Positions 23,401-30,057 of a DNA stretch of 64,000 nt are shown in pieces. Below the pieces are notes generated by a model. The model was not told where the DNA came from, did not search any database, and was given only the letters and a program-made list of their open reading frames with translations. Source of the stretch: Salminus brasiliensis (taxonomy: Eukaryota; Chordata; Actinopteri; Characiformes; Bryconidae); assembly GCF_030463535.1 (NCBI RefSeq), contig NC_132893.1, positions 22,137,282 to 22,201,281 on the forward strand, read 5' to 3'. The first letter of the stretch is position 1; each line of letters begins with the position of its first letter. A program made the translations under genes and the position numbers.

Positions 23401-24944
23401 AAGTCCCAACTCTGCTAACTGACTATATACTAAAAGGTAAAGGTTACTTTCCACTGATTCGCTAACCACTTTTATTTAATCAGGAGATCCAGCATTTTTG
23501 CTAACATGGCTTGGACGTAGGGCTCTATAAGGTTTTATATAACCTATAATTGACAAAGAATACATAACCAATTACATAATGGAGGTTAATGGGCTCTTAT
23601 CATGGGAAAGCAAATTATCTTTGCTTCTTTAAAATTAAGGGTTTAAGGATTTAACTGTAGTAAAACACTGTTCAGCTTTTAAGCATAACATTCACTCTCC
23701 AGTCCATTCCAACATATTTGCATATATGCAATCAAAATTATTCAATCTCCACTGCAAATTAGGTTTATTAGCCAAATGTACAAACTTTCAGCTGCAGTAA
23801 ACCAATCAAACAAGAGCAATTGAAATAGCTTAACACAACTAATAGAATAGCCAGACACCAGTTTCTAGCAGCGTTCCTGAGGAATCTCAGCCCATTCCTC
23901 ATGGGCAGTGGCCTCCAGTTCACTGATATTCTTGGGTCTAAGTGCTGCAACCACCATCTTCAAGATTTTCTATGGGGTTTAAGTCAGTTGACTGTGATGG
24001 CCACTCCAGAATCTTCCAGGACTTCTTTTGAAGCCAGTCCTTGGTATTCTTGGGATCATTATCCTGTTGGAAGGTCCAATGAAGTTCAAGCTCCAGCTTC
24101 CTTAGAGAAGGCATGAGATTTTCTCCTAGGATTTCCTGATACTTGATCGAATCCATCTTGTCTTCCACGCGCTGCAGGTTTCCAGTACCAGAGGAAGCAA
24201 AGCTGGGTGTTCTTTTCAGTATATCCTTCATTCTTCCTTCTCCAGACATACCACTGATCCATACCACTGGCCCAACGCTGGTCCAGTGTGCAAACCGAAG
24301 CCTCAGTGCTGCTGCAACCAAATCTTGCTGCAGGTCTTTTGCAGTCACTTGAGGGTTTTTGACCACTTGCCTACTCAGGAATCTGGGGGCAGCCACTGAC
24401 AGCTTCCTTTTTTCTGCCATGTCCAGGTACTTAAGAACTATGCTTCCAGCTGTATCTCTGATCTCTGGCCATGATCTCTTCTCTGAACTCTCTTGATTTG
24501 GACATAATTCTAACATACAATTAGACGCCACGGTTAACAAACCCCTAGACACTCCAGGTATTTGATGTGTTTTATCTCAACCTGATGTAACCAATGAAAC
24601 GCTTGATGTGCCACCTGAATTGCAAATGTGAGGATTCTGTTCAGGGGGTTGGAAAATTGTGAGCCTGCAGTCGTCATTAAAAGTGTCAGTGTGTTGAATT
24701 TGGAGAAAGCACTTCTTTTATTAGTTGTGTTGAGCTATTTAAAATGGTCTTGTTTTATTGGTTAATTGCAAAACAGCTGGAAGTTTGTACATTTTGCTGA
24801 TAATTTGCCTAATTACCTTAAGTTAAAGTTATAAGAAGTGTTTCATCCAGACTGCTTTCAGGCAGCCGCCAATCAGAACACTGCATTGCACTGACTGCTG
24901 TGTTTTTGTGTCATTTGTCTTTTCCAGTTCTGTGTCCTACGTAA
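7763..24944 (+). CDS. fez1: Fez1, fasciculation and elongation protein zeta-1 (9 coding exons)
   Basis: This is the orthologue of vertebrate FEZ1, a kinesin-1 cargo adaptor involved in axon outgrowth and vesicle transport and a known PKC-zeta partner. Coding exons are 7763-8079, 13893-13992, 15567-15653, 18248-18413, 20149-20423, 22375-22455, 22548-22623, 23371-23436 and 24928-24944. They join in frame to 1185 nt, 394 residues; human FEZ1 is 392. The start MEAPLV is the conserved FEZ1 start. Visible features are the N-terminal SFKSMEDLVNEFDEKLNVCF block (residues 57-76; Ser60 aligns with human Ser58, a reported MARK-type phosphosite controlling kinesin binding), an acidic middle (139-200), a coiled-coil-prone ARRDELEFEKEVKN segment (about 250-300), RFSMEGLSNILQ, and the C-terminal YLNTVIPYEKKA and LLTDYILKVLCPT. 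All introns are GT-AG. FEZ2 is less likely because the N- and C-termini are FEZ1-like. Confidence 0.95.
8284..8780 (-). mobile_element. Family A copy 2 (-)
   Basis: It runs from the degraded right end (actatatttgtccaaattc) to the left end (cccaatacttttgcctaata, then atagtg). The order of conserved phrases is the reverse complement of copy 1. It is close to full length for the family (about 0.5 kb) and non-coding. Confidence 0.75.
9348..9540 (+). mobile_element. Old interspersed repeat, 'gggctgcgcaatat' type
   Basis: It begins gctagggctgcgcaatatat and continues with cgatat/aatat-rich sequence. This opening phrase is typical of a DNA-repeat group in fish genomes. Related openings occur here near 39064, 47050 and 54341. 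Confidence 0.45.
9917..9944 (+). repeat. (GT)n microsatellite
   Basis: About 14 GT units in fez1 intron 2. Confidence 0.85.
10570..10621 (+). repeat. (AT)n microsatellite
   Basis: About 26 AT units with a single G interruption. Confidence 0.9.
11161..11570 (-). mobile_element. Family A copy 3 (-)
   Basis: It begins CACTACATGTCCGAATGCTT after TA, the right terminus of the family. It continues with attgtagagaaggattgcc and the core phrases, and fades after the ctctaacaaaagcagggtca stretch. The left terminus is lost. Confidence 0.75.
12565..13735. mobile_element. Possible degraded DNA transposon
   Basis: The left edge (cataccaaacggtcagggta) and right edge (gttggtgtaccgttacacccc) both resemble the 'accgt...acacccctag' ends of old hAT-type fish elements. 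The interior has no recognisable transposase. Boundaries and unity of the element are inferred. Confidence 0.25.
13893..13992 (+). CDS. fez1: fez1 exon 3
   Basis: The acceptor is tttgtag|TGTGTGG and the donor GACGAG|GTGAGT. The split codon GA+T gives Asp, followed by VWDALTDNY, a FEZ hallmark. It encodes residues 106-139, ending NGNLTDDE. The 5.8-kb intron before it is the largest inside the coding region. Confidence 0.93.
13993..15566 (+). other. fez1: fez1 intron 3: contents
   Basis: It holds the MITE family B copy at 14127-14511 and a short inverted repeat at about 15115-15155 (atcagccatttctggg / ccagaaatggctgat). Otherwise it is AT-rich and unremarkable. Confidence 0.5.
14127..14511 (+). 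mobile_element. MITE family B copy 1
   Basis: It begins TTAAAGCAGCATTATGCAA and ends with a near-perfect inverted copy, TTGCATAATGCTGCTTTAA. Its length is 385 bp with no coding capacity. The core includes gtctacatgcttcttt and ggagcccaggggcaagaa. Inverted ends with TTAA at the tips suggest a TTAA-targeting or hAT/piggyBac-like MITE; the class is not proven. Confidence 0.8.
15567..15653 (+). CDS. fez1: fez1 exon 4
   Basis: This 87-nt, in-frame exon has acceptor ttgtacag|ATCCAC and donor GACCAG|GTAAGC. It encodes IHEKEEEEMNEKNENG and then EEPLITADQ (residues 140-168), closely like human FEZ1. Because the phase is 0 at both ends, skipping it would preserve the frame. Confidence 0.93.
16141..16358 (-). 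mobile_element. tRNA-derived SINE (-)
   Basis: On the minus strand the head reads GGTGTGGCGCAACAGATAAC, with a B-box-like GGTTCGATTCC (16285-16305 region). This is followed by a body ending AAGTCGCTCTGGATAAGAGC and then CGTCTGCCAAATGCC. The head is a tRNA-like Pol III promoter and the tail is the conserved fish SINE tail. It is a retroposed copy, not a functional tRNA gene. Confidence 0.8.
17255..17830 (+). repeat. Degenerate minisatellite, about 20-bp unit
   Basis: Many diverged copies of a unit like ttcatagtggatactgaata (variants: aattcatagttgttactg, agttcatagtagatact, ttcacagtatatactgaata) lie head to tail. They produce an artefactual repeated minus-strand ORF (STMNYS-type). The array is interrupted by a SINE-like segment at 17650-17750, after which units resume. 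Confidence 0.85.
17650..17750 (-). mobile_element. SINE head fragment inside the minisatellite (-)
   Basis: Reverse-strand sequence GTGGTGGCTCAGCGCTTAGA and GGGTTTGATACCTGGGC give tRNA A-box-like and B-box-like elements, then CTACCACTGTTGGGCCCTT. Minisatellite units flank it on both sides, so insertion postdates the array. Confidence 0.65.
18248..18413 (+). CDS. fez1: fez1 exon 5
   Basis: The acceptor is ttatcag|GTGATT and the donor CGAAG|GTCAGT. It encodes residues 169-223, VIEEIVEMMENSPDP, then an acidic run of Glu, then LLEEIRMLSQASNNNCSYE. The Glu-rich run comes from a GAG/GAA-rich stretch and is a likely site of length variation. It is the acidic region of FEZ1. Confidence 0.93.
18414..20148 (+). 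other. fez1: fez1 intron 5: contents
   Basis: It holds a probable copy of the 'atatgcaaaggttt' element at about 18640-18960 on the minus strand. Otherwise it is AT-rich intronic sequence. No additional exon is recognised. Confidence 0.45.
18640..18960 (-). mobile_element. 'Tatgcaaaggttt' element copy (-)
   Basis: It ends ccaaacctctgcatatgact, the reverse of the opening seen at 25995 (acagtcatatgcaaaggttt) and 46463. The interior shares ttttccaatatgttaaattt with 46550. It is a non-autonomous DNA repeat with only one terminus clear. Confidence 0.5.
20149..20423 (+). CDS. fez1: fez1 exon 6 (coiled-coil core)
   Basis: This is the longest exon lying wholly within the coding sequence (275 nt). 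The acceptor is cgggcag|GTCTGAG and the donor GTCAAG|GTGTGT. It encodes residues 224-315, including ELVAQLARRDELEFEKEVKN and VQNRQKEQRELSKRRRKDKA, a charged heptad-rich segment that in FEZ proteins mediates partner binding. The donor runs straight into a (GT)n tract. Confidence 0.93.
20424..20453 (+). repeat. (GT)n microsatellite forming the fez1 exon 6 donor
   Basis: Fifteen GT units begin exactly at the first base of the intron, so the donor GT is the first unit of the microsatellite. Confidence 0.9.
21266..21289 (+). repeat. (AC)n microsatellite
   Basis: About 12 AC units directly before a family A copy. Confidence 0.85.
21300..21644 (-). mobile_element. Family A copy 4 (-), 5'-truncated
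   Basis: It enters the family at aagcccccagcattgggctg and ends at the left terminus ttgaccatatagtg. The right terminus and its neighbouring part are missing, perhaps replaced at the adjoining (AC)n. Confidence 0.7.
21724..22172 (-). mobile_element. Family A copy 5 (-), left end lost
   Basis: It starts CACTATATGTCCAAATATTT, the right terminus, after TA. It runs through the complete core and stops at cttccctggacattagggg. It lies 80 bp from copy 4 in the same orientation. Confidence 0.78.
22375..22455 (+). CDS. fez1: fez1 exon 7
   Basis: This 81-nt exon is phase 0 at both ends; acceptor ccatgcag|CGGTTC, donor GACAG|GTAAGC. It encodes RFSMEGLSNILQTGIRQTF and GNSGTDRQ (residues 316-342), nearly identical to human FEZ1. 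Confidence 0.94.
22548..22623 (+). CDS. fez1: fez1 exon 8
   Basis: It lies only 92 nt after exon 7. The acceptor is ttgcacag|TACCTA and the donor AAAAA|GTATGT. It encodes YLNTVIPYEKKATAPTVDEL and QMLTK (residues 343-367), plus the first base of an Ile codon. Confidence 0.94.
23371..23436 (+). CDS. fez1: fez1 exon 9
   Basis: The acceptor is cttccttag|TCCTGT and the donor AAAAG|GTAAAG. It encodes ILYAMKEDSEKVPTLLTDYI and then LK (residues 368-389), with split codons at both ends. Conserved with human FEZ1. Confidence 0.94.
23760..24806 (-). mobile_element. Near full-length Tc1-like transposon with long TIRs
   Basis: About 87 bp at 23760-23846 (aatgtacaaactttcagctg ... ttaacacaactaatagaat) recur as a diverged inverted copy at about 24716-24806 (tattagttgtgttgagctat ... 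cagctggaagtttgtacat). Between them lies a decayed transposase on the minus strand. The length of about 1.05 kb is below the usual 1.2-1.6 kb, so internal sequence is missing. Confidence 0.8.
23938..24552 (-). pseudogene. Tc1-like transposase, decayed
   Basis: The minus-strand frame of about 200 codons has an N-terminal part with RSWPEIRDTAGSIVLKYLD, a middle with DLVAAALRLRFAHWTSVG, and a C-terminal catalytic block WTFQQDNDPKNT followed by LEWPSQSTDLNPIENL. The last is typical of Tc1 DDE transposases (second Asp and the DLNPIEN block with the third acidic residue). Sequence between the helix-turn-helix part and the catalytic core is shortened, and part of the first DDE segment is missing. It is fixed inside fez1 in antisense orientation. 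Confidence 0.82.
24928..24944 (+). CDS. fez1: fez1 exon 10, coding part (17 nt)
   Basis: The acceptor is ttttccag|TTCTGT. The split codon G+TT gives Val, then LCPT and TAA at 24942-24944. The VLCPT tail is the FEZ1 C-terminus in human. Only 17 nt are coding; the rest of the exon is 3' UTR. Confidence 0.92.
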
Positions 24945-25840
24945 ACTGCTGTGTGTGTTCTCCTGTCTTTGGGACTGTGAGGAAGGCTGGTGGTCTTCAT
25001 CCCTCTCTCTCTCTCTGTGCTCCAGTCCCAACTGCATGAGCTCCCCGACCCATTTATCAACGAGGGACCCTTAACATCTAACCATCCTCCCTTCGCTTAG
25101 CTAATCCAGCTCATCTCACTGTCCTTCCTGCGCTTGCACATATCCACAAGGCCAGTACAGCGGCGCCCGGTGCTTTCCACCTTTTTTTACAGTGTACTTT
25201 ACGATGGGCCAAAAGCCATACGGAGCATGTTAATAGGGGAACAGGTAAATGCGAAATCCGTCTCAGTCTCTGATCAGGTATTCTCTATTCTTCTCCTTCC
25301 TTTCTTTCTTTTTATTTTATTTTATTTTTTTTAGCTAAGCCCACATAAGGGCGTTTCCTTCATTCTCACTCATTCAGATCAGCAGGTGTACTGAGGGACA
25401 TCACGTAGAGACATGGTCAAGCCTAGATTAATAGTTTGATGGATCACACCTTATCAGATAGTCTATCCATCTGTCTTCTCAACCTTCTGCTTTTTGCTGT
25501 TTAAGTATCGTGGCTTCATTTCAGCGGCCAGCATGCTTTAATGTTCACCATTAATGCCAAGTTTATGGGGAAATCCATGAAGACAACCAGAGATTTGTTT
25601 GTTTTGTTAAATTATGTTTATTATGAATTATTTCTTTGACCATTGACCATTTGTTTGATATCATTGATATATTTTTTTAAACCATGTAATTTCTTACGAG
25701 AGTTAGTGTAACTTTCATTTATTATGCCATATTACACTCATATCTTTTAATGTATATATTTCTTGTTTACTAAGGGGCATGAAGGAAAGCAAAATATGGC
25801 TGAGTCTAAGTTCAAATAAATGTCGAACCCTGTGGAAAAA
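24945..25840 (+). other. fez1: fez1 3' UTR (approximate end)
   Basis: About 0.9 kb runs from the stop codon to a probable cleavage site near 25838. It includes a pyrimidine-rich run (25275-25335) and no repeat family I recognise. The end is set by the poly(A) signal at 25815. Confidence 0.65.
25815..25820 (+). terminator. fez1: Poly(A) signal of fez1
   Basis: AATAAA is followed at about 20 nt by an A-rich cleavage region and then a GT-rich element (ctgtgtatgttctt). It is the first canonical signal with good downstream context after the fez1 stop. Confidence 0.6.
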
Positions 25841-25992
25841 AAACTGTGTATGTTCTTCTTGATCCTCTCTAAAGCTTCTCTAAAGCTCTATATGGATTCG
25901 GACACATTTTCAGGCCAGTGTATGTTACAGCAGTTTATTATTGGATGAGTTTGTATTTGACCTTCAGAGACCCTCTGCTACAGAGTTCAAGC

Positions 25993-26150
25993 CTACAGTC
26001 ATATGCAAAGGTTTAGAAAGTTAAAAACACAACACAAAGGTCCTTCTTGTGCTGCCAAAACAGCTCTGGTTCGTCAAGGCATGGGCTTCACAAGACCTCT
26101 AAAGGTGTCCTGTGATGTTAGCAGCAGATCCGGTTTTCCCAGCCTTCCCA
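25993..26150 (+). mobile_element. 'Tatgcaaaggttt' element fragment (+)
   Basis: It opens acagtcatatgcaaaggttt and then agaaagttaaaaacacaac. It is joined directly to a family A fragment, so one repeat probably inserted in or was deleted against the other. Confidence 0.45.
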
Positions 26151-26258
26151 GGACAGAGACAGTTACTCCAACACGAGCAGGACAATCTCTTTTTATTACC
26201 ATTGATTTCAGAAGAACAATGAAATAGCTGGTGTCTCAATACTTTTGTCCATATAGTG
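26150..26258 (-). mobile_element. Family A copy 6 (-), left end only
   Basis: About 110 bp ending gtctcaatacttttgtccat and atagtg, followed by TA. It includes the gttactccaacacgagcagg segment. Truncated. Confidence 0.7.
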
Positions 26259-27049
26259 TATATCATTGCTATTGCAAAAAAACCTTGTATGTTTTTTTGA
26301 CATTTTTTAAATTCATGACTTTTTTAAATAATTTAAATCTGGTCGTTGTGCTTTACTCGATAAACATGTCTTTTACACGGACTTCCAGCAAATGTTTGAC
26401 TTGTGATAGGTGTTTTCTTAATCCCTAACATGATAAGGTGTTTGGGGCAGAGTACACATTTATACATATATTGCTGCTGTTCAGTGAAACACAGATATCT
26501 ATATTTCTGACCGTTGTCAGTTCTCTCCATGGTTTGAACCCTATAGATGATCTGTACACTGCTATAGACTCACTATATATGTTAGATACAATGAAACTGG
26601 TGGGCCATTCATTTGGTAATGATATCCGAGCTTAACGGAAAAATCAGTGGCACTGTAACACTGGCAGTGATTTTACCTGTAGTTTTTGATCAGAACAACA
26701 CTGCAACGATACGTTTTTTTTTTTCGCCAGTTCTCATTTAATAAAAATATCCATACAAAGTTTTTTTTTCTGTTGTCATGTACAGCAAATATCCCATATA
26801 CATAATAGTCTGAGATCATCCACAACACTCCTAATAAAAGCCAATACACTCTGGTTGAGTTATCTACATGAAACACACAGTGTGGCTGGCCATGAATGTG
26901 CTCTTATTAGCGCCTGTCCAACGTCCACTCAAAAACATAACACACCGAGTATGTCCTGCTGAAGAGCAGTTCTAAAATTCAGCTCACAAATGGACAAAAA
27001 TAAAGGTACAATGTTACAATGAACGCATCTCGAAAAGCCATTCATGCAA

Positions 27050-27321
27050 TTAAAGCAACACTATGTAGCATTTTACCTTAAAATTACAGCTTCAAAATCA
27101 TTGGGACGCTCCTTTGACCTGTAACAGGGAGAAAAGTGTCTCTGTTGTTGCCACTCCGCTATCTGCACTATGAAACTTTTGTGGTTATGTTCAGTGATGT
27201 TTCTCTCTGATTATCCACAAATGCATGTGTAAAGCGCATTCTTTAGAAGTAGCTCAAGGCGCAAATTAATCTTCCCGAGCCCAGGAGCAAGAAATACCAG
27301 TTCTGCATAATGCTGCTTTAA
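27050..27321 (+). mobile_element. MITE family B copy 2
   Basis: It opens TTAAAGCAACACTATGTAGC and closes TCTGCATAATGCTGCTTTAA. Its 272 bp are an internally shortened version of copy 1, sharing gagcccaggagcaagaa near the right end. Confidence 0.78.
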
Positions 27322-28669
27322 ATACTCTGTAGTTCATAACAGCTAAATGCAATAAAAATGGCAAAATCAGTAATACAGCATTTGGTGAAGAAAACGTTCA
27401 TAAAAGCATTATTCCGTATTGTGGCATCAATTTGGACACAAAGCTCCAGATTTCTCACAGGGCTATACTGAGAAAAAAAAAAACAAAACAAAAGAAACAC
27501 ACTGCACCTTGTGGGCAAACATCATTAATGAACATCTTAGTTTTCCTTTGTTACTTAAGAACACACTATAACCACATTCAGTTCTATCTTTTAAAGAGAT
27601 CCTGCAGGTCCAAATATAAGAAGTATGACAAATGGCCACAGCCTACACAATAGACCACTCATCATGAAATATTTAAATATCACTGATCCATACAGCATAT
27701 CTTTGGTTTGACATCCAGTTCAATATCGTGAAGTAACATGAAGGTAAGTCCTAAAGCCGCAGGTCATTTTGTAAGCAGTGAAAAAGACAAACCATTGAGA
27801 TGAAATAAGAATAAATATCTTATTTACAGTATCAGGTACAATAGAGCTTATAATTCACCGTCCATATACTTTACAATACTCTTCTTTTTTTTGGTTTGGT
27901 AGGATGGAAATAAGGACCTAAATCTCTGCTGTTCTACTCAGATATGCCAGATTTTTACATTCTATGTAGAAAAGGAACTACAACAATTTCTAAAAACTAC
28001 TAGGTATTTTTCTTCTATGCATTTTGGCCAAAGAACATTTAAAGGCAAATATGTTACGGGTGTGAAAAAAAAAATGAAAATGTTCAGCCCCTTTTATCCT
28101 TTTTTTTGCTGATGCTTATATACATGCTTATGTGACATAATTTTAATATAAAAAACATAAGATAAAAGTACAAAAAGTAAAGAATGTGCATGAGGCATTG
28201 AGCTCAATTCAACAAATCACTAATGCACAGTGTTTGCAGTGACAGCAACAACAAAATAATTAGTAGAGTCAGTCTACGAAACGGGTGCCATTTATAAATT
28301 TTTTTGTAAAAAAATGAAATCATTTTTTATTAGTACATAGCCATGTTCACATCATCAACATGCCATTTGCAGCTAAAATTTCACCAAATACTGTAATTAT
28401 TTATACTTATTTATTTATGTAATTATTATAACATTTTTTTTATATTTCTTTATATATATATACCCCTCATTACATAAGACATTTATCAAAAATAGAAACC
28501 TTGTTTTTGTATAAAAAAAATGTATGACTTCTGTCCCTCAGCTTAACTTACCACCCCGTCACACTGACTTATTTTGTCTATAAATAATGTACTGTAGATT
28601 TAAATGACATCCTAAAGAGGGCGTCATGACATCATGCAAGCTATTGGATCAGCCAGGAATAAAAAAGGC

Positions 28670-29594
28670 AAGTGCTGATGTTCGTTTACATTGTTTATTT
28701 GTTGCTTTTGCTTCTGTGAAATCACACCACCGAGCAAAATAGAGAGGGAACACTTTTGATTAACATGTTTAACTCTATTAACGCAAAGAAAAGAATATAC
28801 CAAACTGCTTAGGATGATTAGCATATGTGCAGGGCCAGAAGCTTGACCACAAGAAGAACTTCAGCCATTTTAGGATGTAAATTACCACCCCGTCACATGC
28901 CACCCTGTTGCGTTATGGCTTCCATGTCTAAATAAAAAAAAACAATAATAATCAGGATTGTATGCCAGAGATGGGAAATTGTTTTTGGAGGATAAACATT
29001 TCTTTGTTGTGTTTGTTTTGTTTTTGTTTTTTTAAGTGCTTGCTTTAGATTCAACTTTTTGGGAACTGCAATGTGGAAATGGCACCCTTTCGAAGAATGA
29101 ATCTAATATTGTCATTCTAACTAAAATATGAATATGAATATTTCCTTATTCATCATAAAGTAAGCTTCAGTAACAGCAAGGTCAGACCTTTCTGGATCTT
29201 TTGTGGAATACTCTGTAAATTGCAAAAATCATAGCTATATAGTGAATGTATTAAATAATAGAATATAGGTTACATTTGAGTTGTTTTTTTGTATATATAT
29301 ATATATATTTTTTTTTTTTTTATTATATATTTTTTTGTCTCCTTTTTTTAATCTTAATCTTAATACATAGTATAAAAACATAAAAAAACATCATTACAGT
29401 AAAGAAAGTTACATCATACTGCACATTCCTGGGCAGGGGCAGTTAAAAGCCAGCTCCCTACTGTGTGAAATCCACCTGTTGGGTCAAACTGGACCCGATT
29501 CAGTTACTGTCTTGTTTTCCATCTCTTTTCCACTGTGCGGTCCAGCAGGGGGCACTGTAATATCTGTAAGCTGTTAAAACAGACTGGCTAGAGA
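28670..29594 (-). other. esam: esam 3' UTR (extent uncertain)
   Basis: The UTR starts just after the stop codon at 29595-29597 (minus strand). Possible poly(A) signals on the minus strand (TTTATT on +) lie at 28694-28699, about 28409 and 28327. I chose the first for the approximate end. The region contains long T/A runs (29287-29350). Confidence 0.35.
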
Positions 29595-30057
29595 CTACAC
29601 CAGAGAGCCAGCTTGATTCTGCGCAGGCACCATGATGGGCACGCCCCCCATGCGGGAGATGTTGGCAATGCTGACTCCGGTGGGAAGGGGAGGTGGACGG
29701 GGCATCTGCGGTTGGGCTGCTTCAGTCCTGGGCAGGGAGCCTCCATTGGAGCTGGGGGGTGCAAGGGGCTGCCGGGGCAGGGTGGGGTCAGTGTTGTAGC
29801 CAGGCAGAGTGTGCTCAGGGGTGGCGGAGGGGGCCACTGGACGGGGACGGAAGCCTGCTGTGCTGCCAGTGGCAGTGATGATGGAAGCCGTGTCGGAGGT
29901 GGGGTGGGAGTGGGAGTAGTGATGCTGGTAATGGTTGTGGGTGTCTCGGAGGTGAGGGCTTGAGTTAATGGATGAAAGAGTGCCATTTTTAGAGACAATG
30001 TCTGAGCCTGTGCCACTCTTGGCCCAGGAGACACGCTTGGGAGCCTGAGCATCCTCC
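29595..30057 (-). CDS. esam: esam last coding exon (cytoplasmic tail)
   Basis: The acceptor on the minus strand is gtgtttcag|GGAGGATGC. It encodes residues 269-422: EDAQAPKRVSWAKSG, SDIVSKNGTLSS, a long Pro/Ser/Thr-rich and His-containing stretch, then SRMGGVPIMVPAQNQAGSLV and the stop. The end matches human ESAM almost residue for residue; the Pro-rich middle is fish-specific in length. The polypyrimidine tract is replaced by (TG)n. Confidence 0.94.

Larger units (their letters stand above)
23437..24927 (+). other. fez1: fez1 intron 9: contents
   Basis: Most of this 1.5-kb intron is a single Tc1-like element (23760-24806). The flanks of about 300 and 120 bp have no recognised feature. Confidence 0.6.
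25841..29594. other. Intergenic / 3' UTR zone between convergent fez1 and esam
   Basis: It contains a fragment of the 'tatgcaaaggttt' repeat (25993-26150), a family A end (26150-26258) and MITE family B copy 2 (27050-27321). The rest is AT-rich sequence with many homopolymer runs. Part of it, up to 29594, is the esam 3' UTR. No gene of its own is recognised. Confidence 0.55.

Noticed and set aside
24143..24352. Plus-strand ORF inside the intron 9 transposon
   Set aside because: It is antisense to the recognisable Tc1 transposase.
29613..29963. Plus-strand Gly-rich ORF
   Set aside because: It is the antisense shadow of the Pro-rich esam last exon.
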